Source of the DNA: JBGTFE01 sp036403235
GTDB lineage: Bacteria; Acidobacteriota; Blastocatellia; Pyrinomonadales; Pyrinomonadaceae
Assembly: GCA_036403235.1 (NCBI GenBank)
Contig: DASWRI010000067.1
Coordinates: 62,001 to 126,000 of the forward strand
Length of the DNA stretch: 64,000 nucleotides
Direction: 5' to 3'
The notes under the pieces were generated by a model. It searched no databases. It had not been told where the DNA came from and saw only the letters and a program-made list of their open reading frames with translations. The position numbers were made by a program, and so were the translations under genes. This document shows, one piece after another, positions 6,682-13,812 of the stretch (position 1 is its first letter; each line of letters begins with the position of its first letter).

Positions 6682-6724
6682 GGGTTAAAGACGGAGCAAC
6701 ATTAGGAGCAACTTTGACCCTTTT
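6682..6724 (+). terminator. Terminator after the element's last gene
   Basis: GGGTTAAAG (6682-6690) pairs with CTTTGACCC (6712-6720, one G-T pair), followed by TTTT. The loop contains GGAGCAAC twice. Confidence 0.55.
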
Positions 6725-6818
6725 AATAATTAAGCTTGAGTGCTGGATGTTTGAAAAGTCTTGATTTTATTAAAGTTATTGGCTTTCTTTAGCAAGTGTT
6801 AAAGTGGAAGTCGTAACA

Positions 6819-6857
6819 TTTTGAGTCTGGTGCGTATACCAATTTCGCCACCCAGGC
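6819..6857 (-). tRNA. 5' half of tRNA-Leu(CAA), truncated
   Basis: Reading the minus strand from 6857: an acceptor arm GCCTGGG, a D-arm TGGCGAAATTGGTATACGC, the 5' anticodon stem CCAGA and loop CTCAAAA with anticodon CAA at 6823-6821. After this the sequence no longer continues as tRNA: the 3' anticodon stem should read TCTGG but reads TGTTA, and there is no variable arm, T-arm or 3' acceptor. The break is exactly where the AT-rich element begins. It is best explained as an attachment site in which the element recombined in the anticodon loop. Confidence 0.8.
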
Positions 6858-6867
6858 GCGAATTTAG

Positions 6868-6896
6868 ATATTAACTTTTACGTCCTTTTGAGTCAA
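6868..6896 (-). promoter_or_regulatory. Promoter of the truncated tRNA-Leu
   Basis: On the minus strand TTGACT (6896-6891) and TAATAT (6873-6868) are 17 bp apart, and the -10 ends 11 bp before the tRNA 5' end. An intact tRNA promoter therefore now fires into the element. Confidence 0.65.
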
Positions 6897-6979
6897 ACGA
6901 AACGTGTAACAGGCGATAAGCAATAAGTAATGAGTAAAAACAAAACTTACTACACGTCTTCTATCACTTTATATTTTTA

Positions 6980-7009
6980 TTGCAAAATATCGTTTTTTTA
7001 TGCTAAACT
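6980..7009 (+). promoter_or_regulatory. Probable promoter of the HD-GYP gene
   Basis: TTGCAA (6980-6985), an 18-bp spacer and TAAACT (7004-7009). The -35 lies in the word TTTTATTGCAAA, which recurs at two more promoters in the next 3 kb. Confidence 0.4.
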
Positions 7010-7096
7010 GGCTTTACTGTTTCCGTTTGGGAAGCAACCTTCGAAATTGGATTCCAAAGCGTTCCTGCCTTTTAAGCTCCTTCGCAAACTAAAATT

Positions 7097-8236
7097 ATGT
7101 TTGACGTTATTGAAACGGAGAAATCTCTTCTTCTGATTAGCGAAAACCGCAAAATCACGACTCTTTTGGAAAATATTTTGTGCGCGAGCTACGCCTGCGA
7201 TACGGCCGAAACTGTTGAGACGGCTTTTGCAAGACTGCGTGAAAACGATTATTCGGTCGTTTTGTGCAGCGCAAATCTCCCGTCGATTGACGCTTTGGAA
7301 ATGATTAGTCACGTGCAGGCCGTCTCGCCGAATTCGATTTTGATTGTGCTCGGCGATGAAAATGCGCCGGACACGGCAGTCCGGGCGTTTCGCGCCGGCG
7401 TGTTTGATTTTCTCAGGATTCCCGACGAAATCGACGAAATCGACGCTTCGGTTGCGCGCGCCGCCGAGGCCGCCGAGCTAAAAACCTTAAAGGACAATTA
7501 TCAATTTCATCTGGAAAGCCTCGCCGCCGAACGCGCGACCGAAATCGACAAGGCGCTCGAAGAAATCGAAAGCTCGTATCGCATCACGCTCAAGGCTCTG
7601 GTGCAGGCGCTCGAAACACGCGATTTTGAAACGCACGGGCACTCGGAACGCGTCGTCACGTTCAGTCTCCGGCTCGGACACGAGCTCGGGCTTGATAAAG
7701 AAGCTATGCGCGATTTGGAGCTCGGCGCGCTGCTGCACGATATCGGAAAAATCGGTGTGCCCGACGCCGTTCTCAGAAAACCCGCCAAATTAAACGCCGA
7801 AGAATGGAAAAAAATGCGGCTTCACCCGCTTCACGGCCAGAAAATTCTCAGAAACATAAAATTTCTCGAAGGCGCGGCGCGCGTCGTCTGCCAGCATCAC
7901 GAGCAATGGGACGGCTCGGGCTACCCGTATGGTTTGCGCGGCGAGGACATCGACATCGGCGCGCGCATCTTTGCCGTCGTCGACGCGTTCGACGCGATGA
8001 TTTCCGACCGCGTATATCGCAAAGGCCGCCCTTACGAAGACGCGCTCGAAGAATTGGAACGCTGTTCCGGACAGCAGTTCGACCCGCTCATCGTCGAAGC
8101 TTTCAAACACATCCCGAAAGAAGACTGGGAAATTTTGCGCGAGCGCTCGGTCAAGGACAAACAGGAAATTTACTCGTTTCAAGCGGTCGTCGCCGAGCTC
8201 GTACACTCGCGCCAGCAGTTTGAGCTGATTCACTAA
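7097..8236 (+). CDS. HD-GYP protein with a degenerate receiver domain
   Basis: 379 residues. An N-terminal receiver-like domain (about 8-125), a short coiled linker (about 132-165) and an HD-GYP domain (about 165-360). The HD-GYP part keeps its metal motifs: HD at 214-215 in LLHDIGK, HHE at 267-269 and DGSGYP at 272-277, so c-di-GMP phosphodiesterase activity is plausible. The receiver is not normal: the phospho-acceptor aspartate is replaced by Ser58 (VVLCSANLP), the conserved lysine by Ile108, and the acidic pair is only Glu16. It is therefore probably a pseudo-receiver not controlled by phosphorylation. It is the first chromosomal gene after the element boundary. Confidence 0.85.
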   Translation: MFDVIETEKSLLLISENRKITTLLENILCASYACDTAETVETAFARLRENDYSVVLCSANLPSIDALEMISHVQAVSPNSILIVLGDENAPDTAVRAFRAGVFDFLRIPDEIDEIDASVARAAEAAELKTLKDNYQFHLESLAAERATEIDKALEEIESSYRITLKALVQALETRDFETHGHSERVVTFSLRLGHELGLDKEAMRDLELGALLHDIGKIGVPDAVLRKPAKLNAEEWKKMRLHPLHGQKILRNIKFLEGAARVVCQHHEQWDGSGYPYGLRGEDIDIGARIFAVVDAFDAMISDRVYRKGRPYEDALEELERCSGQQFDPLIVEAFKHIPKEDWEILRERSVKDKQEIYSFQAVVAELVHSRQQFELIH

Positions 8237-8241
8237 AAATC

Positions 8242-8466
8242 ATGAAAAACTTCGATTTCAGCCTTTACATTTTGTCTTATAATTTCGTCGTCGCCGTTCT
8301 GCTAATGGTTGCGAGCGAAAAAATCGGCGTTTACGCCGGATATTTTGCCGGCTCATACCGGGGGAAAATTTCCCGCGCGACGCGCATCGGCATATTGACC
8401 TTCGGCGCGTGCGTCGCGCTTATTTCGTTTGCAGTTTACATAGCGAGCTATGTATTAAAATTGTAG
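8242..8466 (+). CDS. Small two-helix membrane protein
   Basis: 74 residues with two predicted membrane helices (about 8-30 and 46-70) joined by a short basic loop. It starts 5 nt after the HD-GYP stop, so the two genes are very likely cotranscribed, though no clear ribosome site is seen. The family is not recognised. A role as partner or anchor of the HD-GYP protein is possible from position only. Confidence 0.6.
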   Translation: MKNFDFSLYILSYNFVVAVLLMVASEKIGVYAGYFAGSYRGKISRATRIGILTFGACVALISFAVYIASYVLKL

Positions 8467-8504
8467 CGGCGCGTAAATAACAAAAGGCGAATTTAACGTT
8501 TCGG

Positions 8505-8557
8505 GCGGATTCACACGGATTTTATTTTTATATTATCCATTGTGAATCCGCTCTTTT
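8505..8557 (+). terminator. Inverted repeat, terminator-like
   Basis: GCGGATTCACA (8505-8515) pairs perfectly with TGTGAATCCGC (8541-8551), followed by TCTTTT. It is the first of the many long intergenic inverted repeats in this chromosome. Confidence 0.55.
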
Positions 8558-8605
8558 CGTTTTACCGGCGTCATATTTATTTTTACAGCGCGAAGCCACT
8601 TTTTA

Positions 8606-8634
8606 TTGCAAAGTTCGGGGATTTGGATTATAAA
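8606..8634 (+). promoter_or_regulatory. Promoter upstream of mddA
   Basis: TTGCAA (8606-8611), exactly 17 bp, TATAAA (8629-8634). Its surroundings are repeated almost unchanged at 9601-9641. Confidence 0.5.
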
Positions 8635-8740
8635 GAGTTTTAATAAAATATCCTTACGTGTTGTCCGGTAATGCCCGAATCTCGGGATTATCAAACATTT
8701 TGTTTTTTAGCGGTGAATAAAAATAAAGGAGATTTGCGTT

Positions 8741-9472
8741 ATGGGTCGAGCGATTGCTTTCGTTTACGGTGCGGTCAGTTATCTGATATTTTTTGTGACG
8801 TTTCTGTATGCCATCGGGTTTGTCGGAAATCTGGTTGTGCCAAAATCGGTAGATTCCGGCGAGCTTGTAACTTTCGGGACGGCGCTGCTCATAAATGCTC
8901 TGCTGCTCGGCGTTTTTGCCGTCCAGCACAGCGTGATGGCGCGCCCCGGTTTCAAAAGCTGGTGGACGCGTTTTGTTCCGCAGCCAATCGAGCGCAGCAC
9001 ATACGTTTTGCTGGCGAGCCTCGCCTTAATCCTGCTTTTCTGGCAGTGGCGGCCGATGACGGACGTTGTCTGGAGCGTCGAAAATGCGATAGGGCGTTAT
9101 CTTCTCTGGGCGCTTTTCTTTCTCGGTTGGGGAATTGTTCTCGTCAGCACGTGCATGATTAGTCATTTCGAGCTTTTTGGTCTGAGACAGGTTTATCTTC
9201 ATCTAAAAGGCCTCGAATATACCGATTCGGATTTCAAAACGCGGTTTCTCTACAAGCTTGTCCGCCACCCGATTATGCTCGGCTTTATCATCGCCTTCTG
9301 GGCGACGCCGCGCATGACCGTCGGCCATCTCGTTTTCGCCATCGCCACGACCGTTTATATTCTGCTTGCGATTCAGCTCGAAGAACGCGATTTAGCCAGC
9401 ATTCACGGCACAGCCTACGAAGATTACCAAAACCAGGTGGCGATGCTGATACCGATACCAAAAAGAAAATAA
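8741..9472 (+). CDS. mddA: Methanethiol S-methyltransferase (MddA)
   Basis: 243 residues with about six membrane segments. It matches the MddA branch of the NnrU/isoprenylcysteine methyltransferase superfamily: the block HSVMARPGFKSWWTRFVP near residue 65, ERSTYVLLASLALILLFWQW, HFELFGL, and the C-terminal SAM-binding core with RHPIMLGFIIAFW and a final EERDL segment. MddA methylates methanethiol with S-adenosylmethionine to give dimethyl sulfide. The start follows an AAGGAG ribosome site (8726-8731). It has its own promoter and stands alone. The family assignment is firm; substrate is inferred from the family. Confidence 0.8.
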   Translation: MGRAIAFVYGAVSYLIFFVTFLYAIGFVGNLVVPKSVDSGELVTFGTALLINALLLGVFAVQHSVMARPGFKSWWTRFVPQPIERSTYVLLASLALILLFWQWRPMTDVVWSVENAIGRYLLWALFFLGWGIVLVSTCMISHFELFGLRQVYLHLKGLEYTDSDFKTRFLYKLVRHPIMLGFIIAFWATPRMTVGHLVFAIATTVYILLAIQLEERDLASIHGTAYEDYQNQVAMLIPIPKRK

Positions 9473-9606
9473 ACCAAAATTTACAAAAACTCCCAATCTG
9501 CACCCACCGTCAATGATATTGACGGAGTGAAAGGATTTGCGTTTATTCGCGCAATCTTTCCGCGCTTACAGGCAGCCATAGGCGTTATCTCGCGCGCCGA
9601 TTTTTA

Positions 9607-9635
9607 TTGCAAAATTGCAGGGTTTCGATTATAAA
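9607..9635 (+). promoter_or_regulatory. Promoter upstream of the 9839 gene
   Basis: TTGCAA (9607-9612), 17 bp, TATAAA (9630-9635). The -35 region word TTTTTATTGCAAA is shared with the promoters at 8606 and 6980. Confidence 0.5.
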
Positions 9636-9743
9636 AGTTTTACTTATGCGGCAGCAGCGTTCCGGTCAAATATTTAGCTGATGTTCTTCGAGAAATTGTT
9701 TTGGAAATTCGCAACTCCGATTGAATAAGATAATAAAGAAGAC

Positions 9744-9818
9744 AGAAACCACAAAAAAACGAAGTAACATAAAAAAGAGAATTTATTTAATATTGCTTCG
9801 TGTTACTTAGTGGTTTCT
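9744..9818. repeat. Imperfect intergenic inverted repeat
   Basis: AGAAACCAC (9744-9752) and AAGTAACA (9762-9769) recur inverted as TGTTACTT (9801-9808) and GTGGTTTCT (9810-9818). It ends 8 nt before the ribosome site of the next gene. Confidence 0.6.
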
Positions 9819-9838
9819 ATCTTTTAGGAGAATTTGTA

Positions 9839-10258
9839 ATGCGCGATAAAACAGGCGTTCGCTGGCTGAGAGTTATCATTGCGGGACTGCTTTCGGAAAT
9901 TTTGATTATTTTGGTTATCGTCGGTGCGATTATGATTTATAAATATGGGGTCACGCCGCTCGGTGAGCAGTTGGATGTTTTTTCGGCGAAGGTCGGATTT
10001 TATGTCGGGATTGCTGGGAGCGCGGCGGCGTGTTTTTTGTTGGCGTGGTGGGCAGGCCGCGTTTTGAAAAGCGATTTTATCGTCAACGGTCTGCTCGTCG
10101 GCGTTTTTGCAATTCTCTGGCAATTAGGCTTGACGCTCAGCGCGGGCGCGAAATTTGAAACGATTTATCTGCTCGCCTACGCGCTCAAATTGGCGGGCGG
10201 CGCGCTCGGCGGATTGGTCGCGCGGAGGCGGTTTACGCAGACGGCGATTATGAGTTAA
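9839..10258 (+). CDS. Four-helix membrane protein
   Basis: 139 residues from ATG 9839, chosen because AGGAG at 9826-9830 lies 8 nt upstream. Four hydrophobic segments (about 10-34, 50-72, 82-104, 110-128) separated by short loops make it an integral membrane protein. A small polar stretch (GEQLDVFSAK) lies between the first two helices. The family is not recognised; TMEM-like and DUF families of this size exist but no signature is decisive. It is followed 47 nt later by another small membrane protein gene on the same strand. Confidence 0.65.
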   Translation: MRDKTGVRWLRVIIAGLLSEILIILVIVGAIMIYKYGVTPLGEQLDVFSAKVGFYVGIAGSAAACFLLAWWAGRVLKSDFIVNGLLVGVFAILWQLGLTLSAGAKFETIYLLAYALKLAGGALGGLVARRRFTQTAIMS

Positions 10259-10305
10259 AGCGCGCCGCGCATCGACGACACTTTTGTTTTTTTTGGGAGA
10301 AAATT

Positions 10306-10755
10306 ATGAAACAAAGCATATCGAGCGCTTTTACCTTTTATTTTAAGGTTATTCTGCCCGCGCTCTGGATTCCGTTTTTCGGCGTCGGGGCAATCGTCTC
10401 GTCGTTTAATATGACGACGAGTGATTTGCCTTTCGGTCGATTTTTTCCGCTGTTGATGTGGCTCGGCGGCTCGATTTTTATATACTGGGCCGGCGTCGGG
10501 CTAAAAAAAGTAAGCATCGACGAAACGACGCTTTACGTTTCAAATTACTCGAAGGAAATCCTCATACCGCGCGCCGAAATTCAAGCCGTAACCGAAAATT
10601 TCTGGATAAATACGCATCCGGTGACGATTCATCTGAAATCGCCTTCGCCTTTCGGCAGCAAAATTAAATTTATGCCGAAATTAAGATTTTTTGCTTTTTT
10701 TCGCTCGCACCCGATTGTCGAAGAGTTGATAAAATCGCCCGGCTGGCGAAATTAA
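10306..10755 (+). CDS. Membrane protein with PH-like C-terminal part
   Basis: 149 residues: two membrane helices (about 12-34 and 46-66), then a soluble beta-rich part in which VSIDETTLYVSNYSKEI and IPRAEIQAV resemble the first strands of bacterial pleckstrin-homology-like domains. The start follows GGGAG (10293-10297). No enzymatic motif is seen. Its location next to another small membrane protein and ahead of the lipid genes is suggestive but not informative. Confidence 0.55.
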   Translation: MKQSISSAFTFYFKVILPALWIPFFGVGAIVSSFNMTTSDLPFGRFFPLLMWLGGSIFIYWAGVGLKKVSIDETTLYVSNYSKEILIPRAEIQAVTENFWINTHPVTIHLKSPSPFGSKIKFMPKLRFFAFFRSHPIVEELIKSPGWRN

Positions 10756-10791
10756 AGGACGGTTATCGGCAAATCATAAAACTCCAAGTTT

Positions 10792-10818
10792 TTGACTATT
10801 GCGGCGTAGTATTATAAA
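10792..10818 (+). promoter_or_regulatory. Promoter of the acyl carrier protein gene
   Basis: TTGACT (10792-10797) and TATAAA (10813-10818) with a short 15-bp spacer (16 bp if TTTGAC is used). The ATG of the ACP gene is 50 nt downstream. Confidence 0.4.
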
Positions 10819-10867
10819 TTTTCTACAAGTTCTAAGGATTCAAAATTTGCGATAAGGAAAAATAAAA

Positions 10868-11281
10868 ATGGCTGAAACCGTTCAGGAGAGAGTGATTCGC
10901 GTGTTTGCGGAATTTAAGAAAGCCCCGAAAGAAGAAATTACGATGGACACGACCTTTGAGGAGCTCGGCTTTGACTCGCTCGACGGGCTCAATCTCGTGT
11001 TCGAACTCGAAGAAGAATTCGATATGACGATTCCCGACGACAAAGTTCAGGATATGCGCGGCGTCCGCCAGGCGGTCGAAGGCATCGAGATGCTGCTCGC
11101 GGCCAAAGAACAGGGCATCGACGTCAACGCCGTCGCGGCCGAAGAATTCGCGGCCAAACAGGCCGAATTCAGAGCGCAGAAAGACGCCAAACCGAAAAAA
11201 TCGGGCGGCAAGAAAAGCGATAAAAAAACGACCGCCGCGCCCAAGAAAACGGCAGAATCGGAAGAAAAGCCTTCCGCATAA
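10868..11281 (+). CDS. Acyl carrier protein with a long basic tail
   Basis: 137 residues. The first ~78 form a normal acyl carrier protein: acidic helices and the phosphopantetheine attachment site DSLD with Ser37 (GFDSLDG). Typical ACPs stop near residue 80. Here an extra ~57 residues follow, first Ala/Glu-rich (AAKEQG, EEFAAKQAEF) and then Lys/Ala/Ser/Pro-rich (KPKKSGGKKSDKK), resembling a histone H1-like tail. A ribosome site AAGGAA precedes the ATG. It is followed by FabF and an LpxL-type acyltransferase, so it probably carries acyl chains for lipid A or membrane lipids rather than being the only housekeeping ACP. The tail's role is unknown. Confidence 0.85.
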   Translation: MAETVQERVIRVFAEFKKAPKEEITMDTTFEELGFDSLDGLNLVFELEEEFDMTIPDDKVQDMRGVRQAVEGIEMLLAAKEQGIDVNAVAAEEFAAKQAEFRAQKDAKPKKSGGKKSDKKTTAAPKKTAESEEKPSA

Positions 11282-11306
11282 AAATCAATTTAAACCGGCG
11301 TAAGAA

Positions 11307-11382
11307 GTAAGCCACGGATTACACGGATTACACGAATAAAAGAAAGAAATGATTTGTGTAATCCGTGTAATTCGTGGCTTAC
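11307..11382. repeat. 27-bp-arm intergenic inverted repeat
   Basis: Arms at 11307-11333 and 11356-11382 pair over 27 bp with one mismatch. Each arm holds the 9-nt word CGGATTACA in tandem, flanked by GTAAGCCA/TGGCTTAC. The loop is 22 nt. It lies between the ACP and fabF genes. Confidence 0.85.
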
Positions 11383-11513
11383 TTTTCTCCGGAACTTCTA
11401 CAACGAGCAATTCATTTAATTTCCAAACATTGCCCGCAAGCCTGCCTGCTGGCTAAAGCAGTCGGCAATTGATAAAATCTTTTTTTGCTGTTCACCGGCT
11501 AAATATAAAAATA

Positions 11514-12725
11514 ATGAGAAGAGTAGTAATCACCGGCGTCGGCGTCATTTCGGCGCTCGGCAACAACGCGCAGGAATTTTGGGAATCGCTCAAAGCGGGG
11601 CGCTCAGGCATCGACGAAATCACCAAAGTCGATATGTCCGACCTTCGCTTCAAACGCGGGGCGGAAGTAAAGAATTTCGATGAAAAAGAGCATTTCGAAG
11701 ATAAAATGCTCATCTGGCTCGACCCGTTTTCGCATTTCGGCATCGTCTCGGCGCGCGAAGCGATAAAGGATTCGGGCATCGAGTTTGACCAGAACTTGAA
11801 AGACCGAACGGGCGTCATCACCGGAAACTGTCTCGGCGGAAAAACGACCGAAAGCGACCTATACAAAAAATTCTATCTCGAAGGCCAGCAGCGCTATCCG
11901 CCGACCGCCATTCCGCGCGCGATGGGCAACGCCGTCTCGAGCCACGTTTCGATGGAATTCGGTTTGACGGGCGCGACCTTTACGACTTCGACCGCGTGTT
12001 CTTCGGCCAATCACGCCATCGGTCAGGCATTCTGGCTCGTTCGCCAGGGAACGCTCGACGTGGCCATCGCGGGCGGCAGCGAAGCGCCGATTTGCTACGG
12101 AAATCTGCGCGCGTGGGAAACGATGCGCGTCGTCTCGCCCGACACGTGCCGGCCGTTTTCAAAAGACCGTACGGGAATGATTCTCGGCGAAGGCGGCGCG
12201 ATGTTTGTTTTGGAAAATCTTGAATCGGCTGTCGCGCGGGGAGCTCATATTTACGCCGAAATCGTCGGCGCGGGAATGAGCGCGGACGCGCACCACCTGA
12301 CGATGCCGCTCGCCGGCGGCGCGGCCAAAGCGATGCGAATGGCGCTCGACGACGGCAATTTACGTCCCGAACAGGTTGGCTACATCAACGCGCACGGAAC
12401 GGCGACGCAGGCCAACGACCCGATGGAATCCGAAGCAATCCGCATGGTTTTCGGCGAGCATACGGACAAAATCGCCGTCAGCTCGACCAAATCGATGCAC
12501 GGCCACACGCTCGGCGCGGCCGGAGCAATCGAAATGGCGGCGACTGTGCTCGGAATACAAAATAATCTTTTGCCGCCAAACGCCAATTTCAACGAGCCCG
12601 ACCCGCAATGCGATTTGGACATCATCGCCAACGAAGCGCGCCCCGCCGAACCTGAAGCCGCGATTTCAAATTCATTCGCCTTCGGCGGACTCAACGCCGT
12701 GCTGGCGTTCAAGCGCTACGCTTAA
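11514..12725 (+). CDS. fabF: Beta-ketoacyl-ACP synthase II (FabF type)
   Basis: 403 residues from ATG 11514, chosen because the family begins MRRVVITGVG; upstream in-frame codons have no support. It is a thiolase-fold condensing enzyme: active-site Cys162 in TACSSANHA, the first catalytic histidine in NAHGTAT (about 299), the second in SMHGHTLGAAGA (about 335), and the C-terminal NSFAFGGLNA loop. It condenses malonyl-ACP with acyl-ACP in fatty acid elongation. It lies after the ACP gene and before an LpxL-type gene, on the same strand but separated from each by a long inverted repeat, so cotranscription through the hairpins is uncertain. Confidence 0.9.
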   Translation: MRRVVITGVGVISALGNNAQEFWESLKAGRSGIDEITKVDMSDLRFKRGAEVKNFDEKEHFEDKMLIWLDPFSHFGIVSAREAIKDSGIEFDQNLKDRTGVITGNCLGGKTTESDLYKKFYLEGQQRYPPTAIPRAMGNAVSSHVSMEFGLTGATFTTSTACSSANHAIGQAFWLVRQGTLDVAIAGGSEAPICYGNLRAWETMRVVSPDTCRPFSKDRTGMILGEGGAMFVLENLESAVARGAHIYAEIVGAGMSADAHHLTMPLAGGAAKAMRMALDDGNLRPEQVGYINAHGTATQANDPMESEAIRMVFGEHTDKIAVSSTKSMHGHTLGAAGAIEMAATVLGIQNNLLPPNANFNEPDPQCDLDIIANEARPAEPEAAISNSFAFGGLNAVLAFKRYA

Positions 12726-12731
12726 ATTACG

Positions 12732-12806
12732 AATTACGAAATACGAATTACGAGTTAAAAGACAATATTTCCTTCAACCGTCTTTCGTAATTCGTATTTC
12801 GTAATT
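12732..12806. repeat. 22-bp perfect intergenic inverted repeat
   Basis: Arms 12732-12753 and 12785-12806 are perfect inverted copies, each made of the tandem word AATTACGAA/ATACGAATTACGA. The right arm ends 8 nt before the start of the next gene, leaving no room for a normal ribosome site. Confidence 0.85.
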
Positions 12807-12814
12807 GATTTTTT

Positions 12815-13762
12815 ATGTCGAAAAAAAGCAAGTCGCAAATCTGGTTGGAATACGCCGCCGCGCGCGCTGTCCTGGGCTTTTTCGGCGTGTTGCCGCGCAA
12901 AGCCGCGGTCGGCCTAGGCATTTCGATTGCGACAGCGGCGTATCCTTTTCTCGGCGGATTGCGGCGCGCCGGAACTCGCAGTCTGGAAATCGCGTTCCCG
13001 GAAAAATCGCCGGACGAGCGCGAACGTATCTTAAAAAAATCGTTTCAAAATCTCGGCCGAATTCTCGGCGAAGTCAGCCAGTTTCCGCGCGCGACGCCCG
13101 AAAAACTGGCGCGAATGATTGATTTGGAATTTGAATCCGAAGAAACTCGCAGTTCAGAAGAATACAAAATCTACGAGACGGAACGCGCCAAAGGACGCGG
13201 CGTGATTTTAGTCGGCCCGCATCTCGGCAACTGGGAAATCGGCGTTTTCGCCTATTCGGCCTTCCGCGAGCCTTTAAAATATCTGGCGCGGCCGATTGAT
13301 AATCCGCTTATCGAGGAAATGACCGTCAATCTTCGCACGCGCTTTGGCAATCGCCCGATAAACAAAACGAATTCGGTCGGAAAAGCCATCGAAATCTTGC
13401 GGACGGGCGGCGTTTTAGGCGTTTTGCCCGACGTCAACGCGCACCCGAAAGAAGGCGTTTTCGTTCCCTTTTTCGGCGTCGAGGCGTGCACGGCGAGCGG
13501 CGTCGCGATGCTCGCGCTTCGCACAAACGCGATGATTATCCCGATGTGCTGCGTCTGGGACGCCGAAACGAAGCGCTACCGCGCGATGTACGGCAAGCTC
13601 GTCGAACCCGTCCGCACCGGCGACCGTTACCGCGATATCGTCGAAACGACCGCGCTTTACACGCTCGAAATGGAAAAATTTATCCGCGCCTATCCAGACC
13701 AGTGGCTCTGGATTCACAAACGCTGGAAAACGCGCCCGCCGGGAGAGAAGGAATTGTATTAA
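12815..13762 (+). CDS. LpxL/HtrB-family lipid acyltransferase
   Basis: 315 residues. The catalytic motif of the family, HLGNWE, is at 136-141 in GVILVGPHLGNWE, followed by the substrate block KYLARPIDNP and a conserved VFVPFFG region near 210. An N-terminal hydrophobic segment (about 12-48) would anchor it to the inner membrane. Members transfer an acyl chain from acyl-ACP to lipid A precursors. Together with the ACP and FabF genes upstream it forms a lipid A/lipid acylation group. No ribosome site is seen; the upstream hairpin nearly touches the ATG. Confidence 0.85.
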   Translation: MSKKSKSQIWLEYAAARAVLGFFGVLPRKAAVGLGISIATAAYPFLGGLRRAGTRSLEIAFPEKSPDERERILKKSFQNLGRILGEVSQFPRATPEKLARMIDLEFESEETRSSEEYKIYETERAKGRGVILVGPHLGNWEIGVFAYSAFREPLKYLARPIDNPLIEEMTVNLRTRFGNRPINKTNSVGKAIEILRTGGVLGVLPDVNAHPKEGVFVPFFGVEACTASGVAMLALRTNAMIIPMCCVWDAETKRYRAMYGKLVEPVRTGDRYRDIVETTALYTLEMEKFIRAYPDQWLWIHKRWKTRPPGEKELY

Positions 13763-13812
13763 CTAAATTTTATTGCGAAAGTCGAAGAAAGTATTTATGA
13801 TTCCTTTCAATC

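Larger units (their letters stand above)
1..6825. mobile_element. AT-rich integrated element, right-hand part
   Basis: The whole stretch is clearly richer in A and T than the sequence right of 6,860, uses different codons, and carries a plasmid/phage-style gene set (replication-organiser-like protein, XRE regulator, small RHH-like repressor, GIY-YIG protein). Its right edge falls in the anticodon loop of a tRNA-Leu fragment, a classic tyrosine-recombinase target. The left end, an integrase and the second attachment site are not in the window. Whether it is a phage remnant, an ICE/IME or an integrated plasmid cannot be decided. Confidence 0.7.
9473..9838. other. Gap with hairpins and a promoter
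   Basis: Holds a tight hairpin CCGTCAAT/ATTGACGG (9507-9525), a second one AAAGGATTTGCG...CGCGCAATCTTT (9530-9559), a promoter (9607-9635) and a long imperfect inverted repeat (9744-9818). No gene is seen. Confidence 0.5.

Noticed and set aside
6760..6857. tRNA-Leu interrupted by a group I intron in the anticodon loop
   Set aside because: Group I introns are known at this site in tRNA-Leu, but no 3' exon with variable arm, T-arm and acceptor strand is found downstream on the minus strand, and no intron core is seen; the break also matches a sharp composition change.
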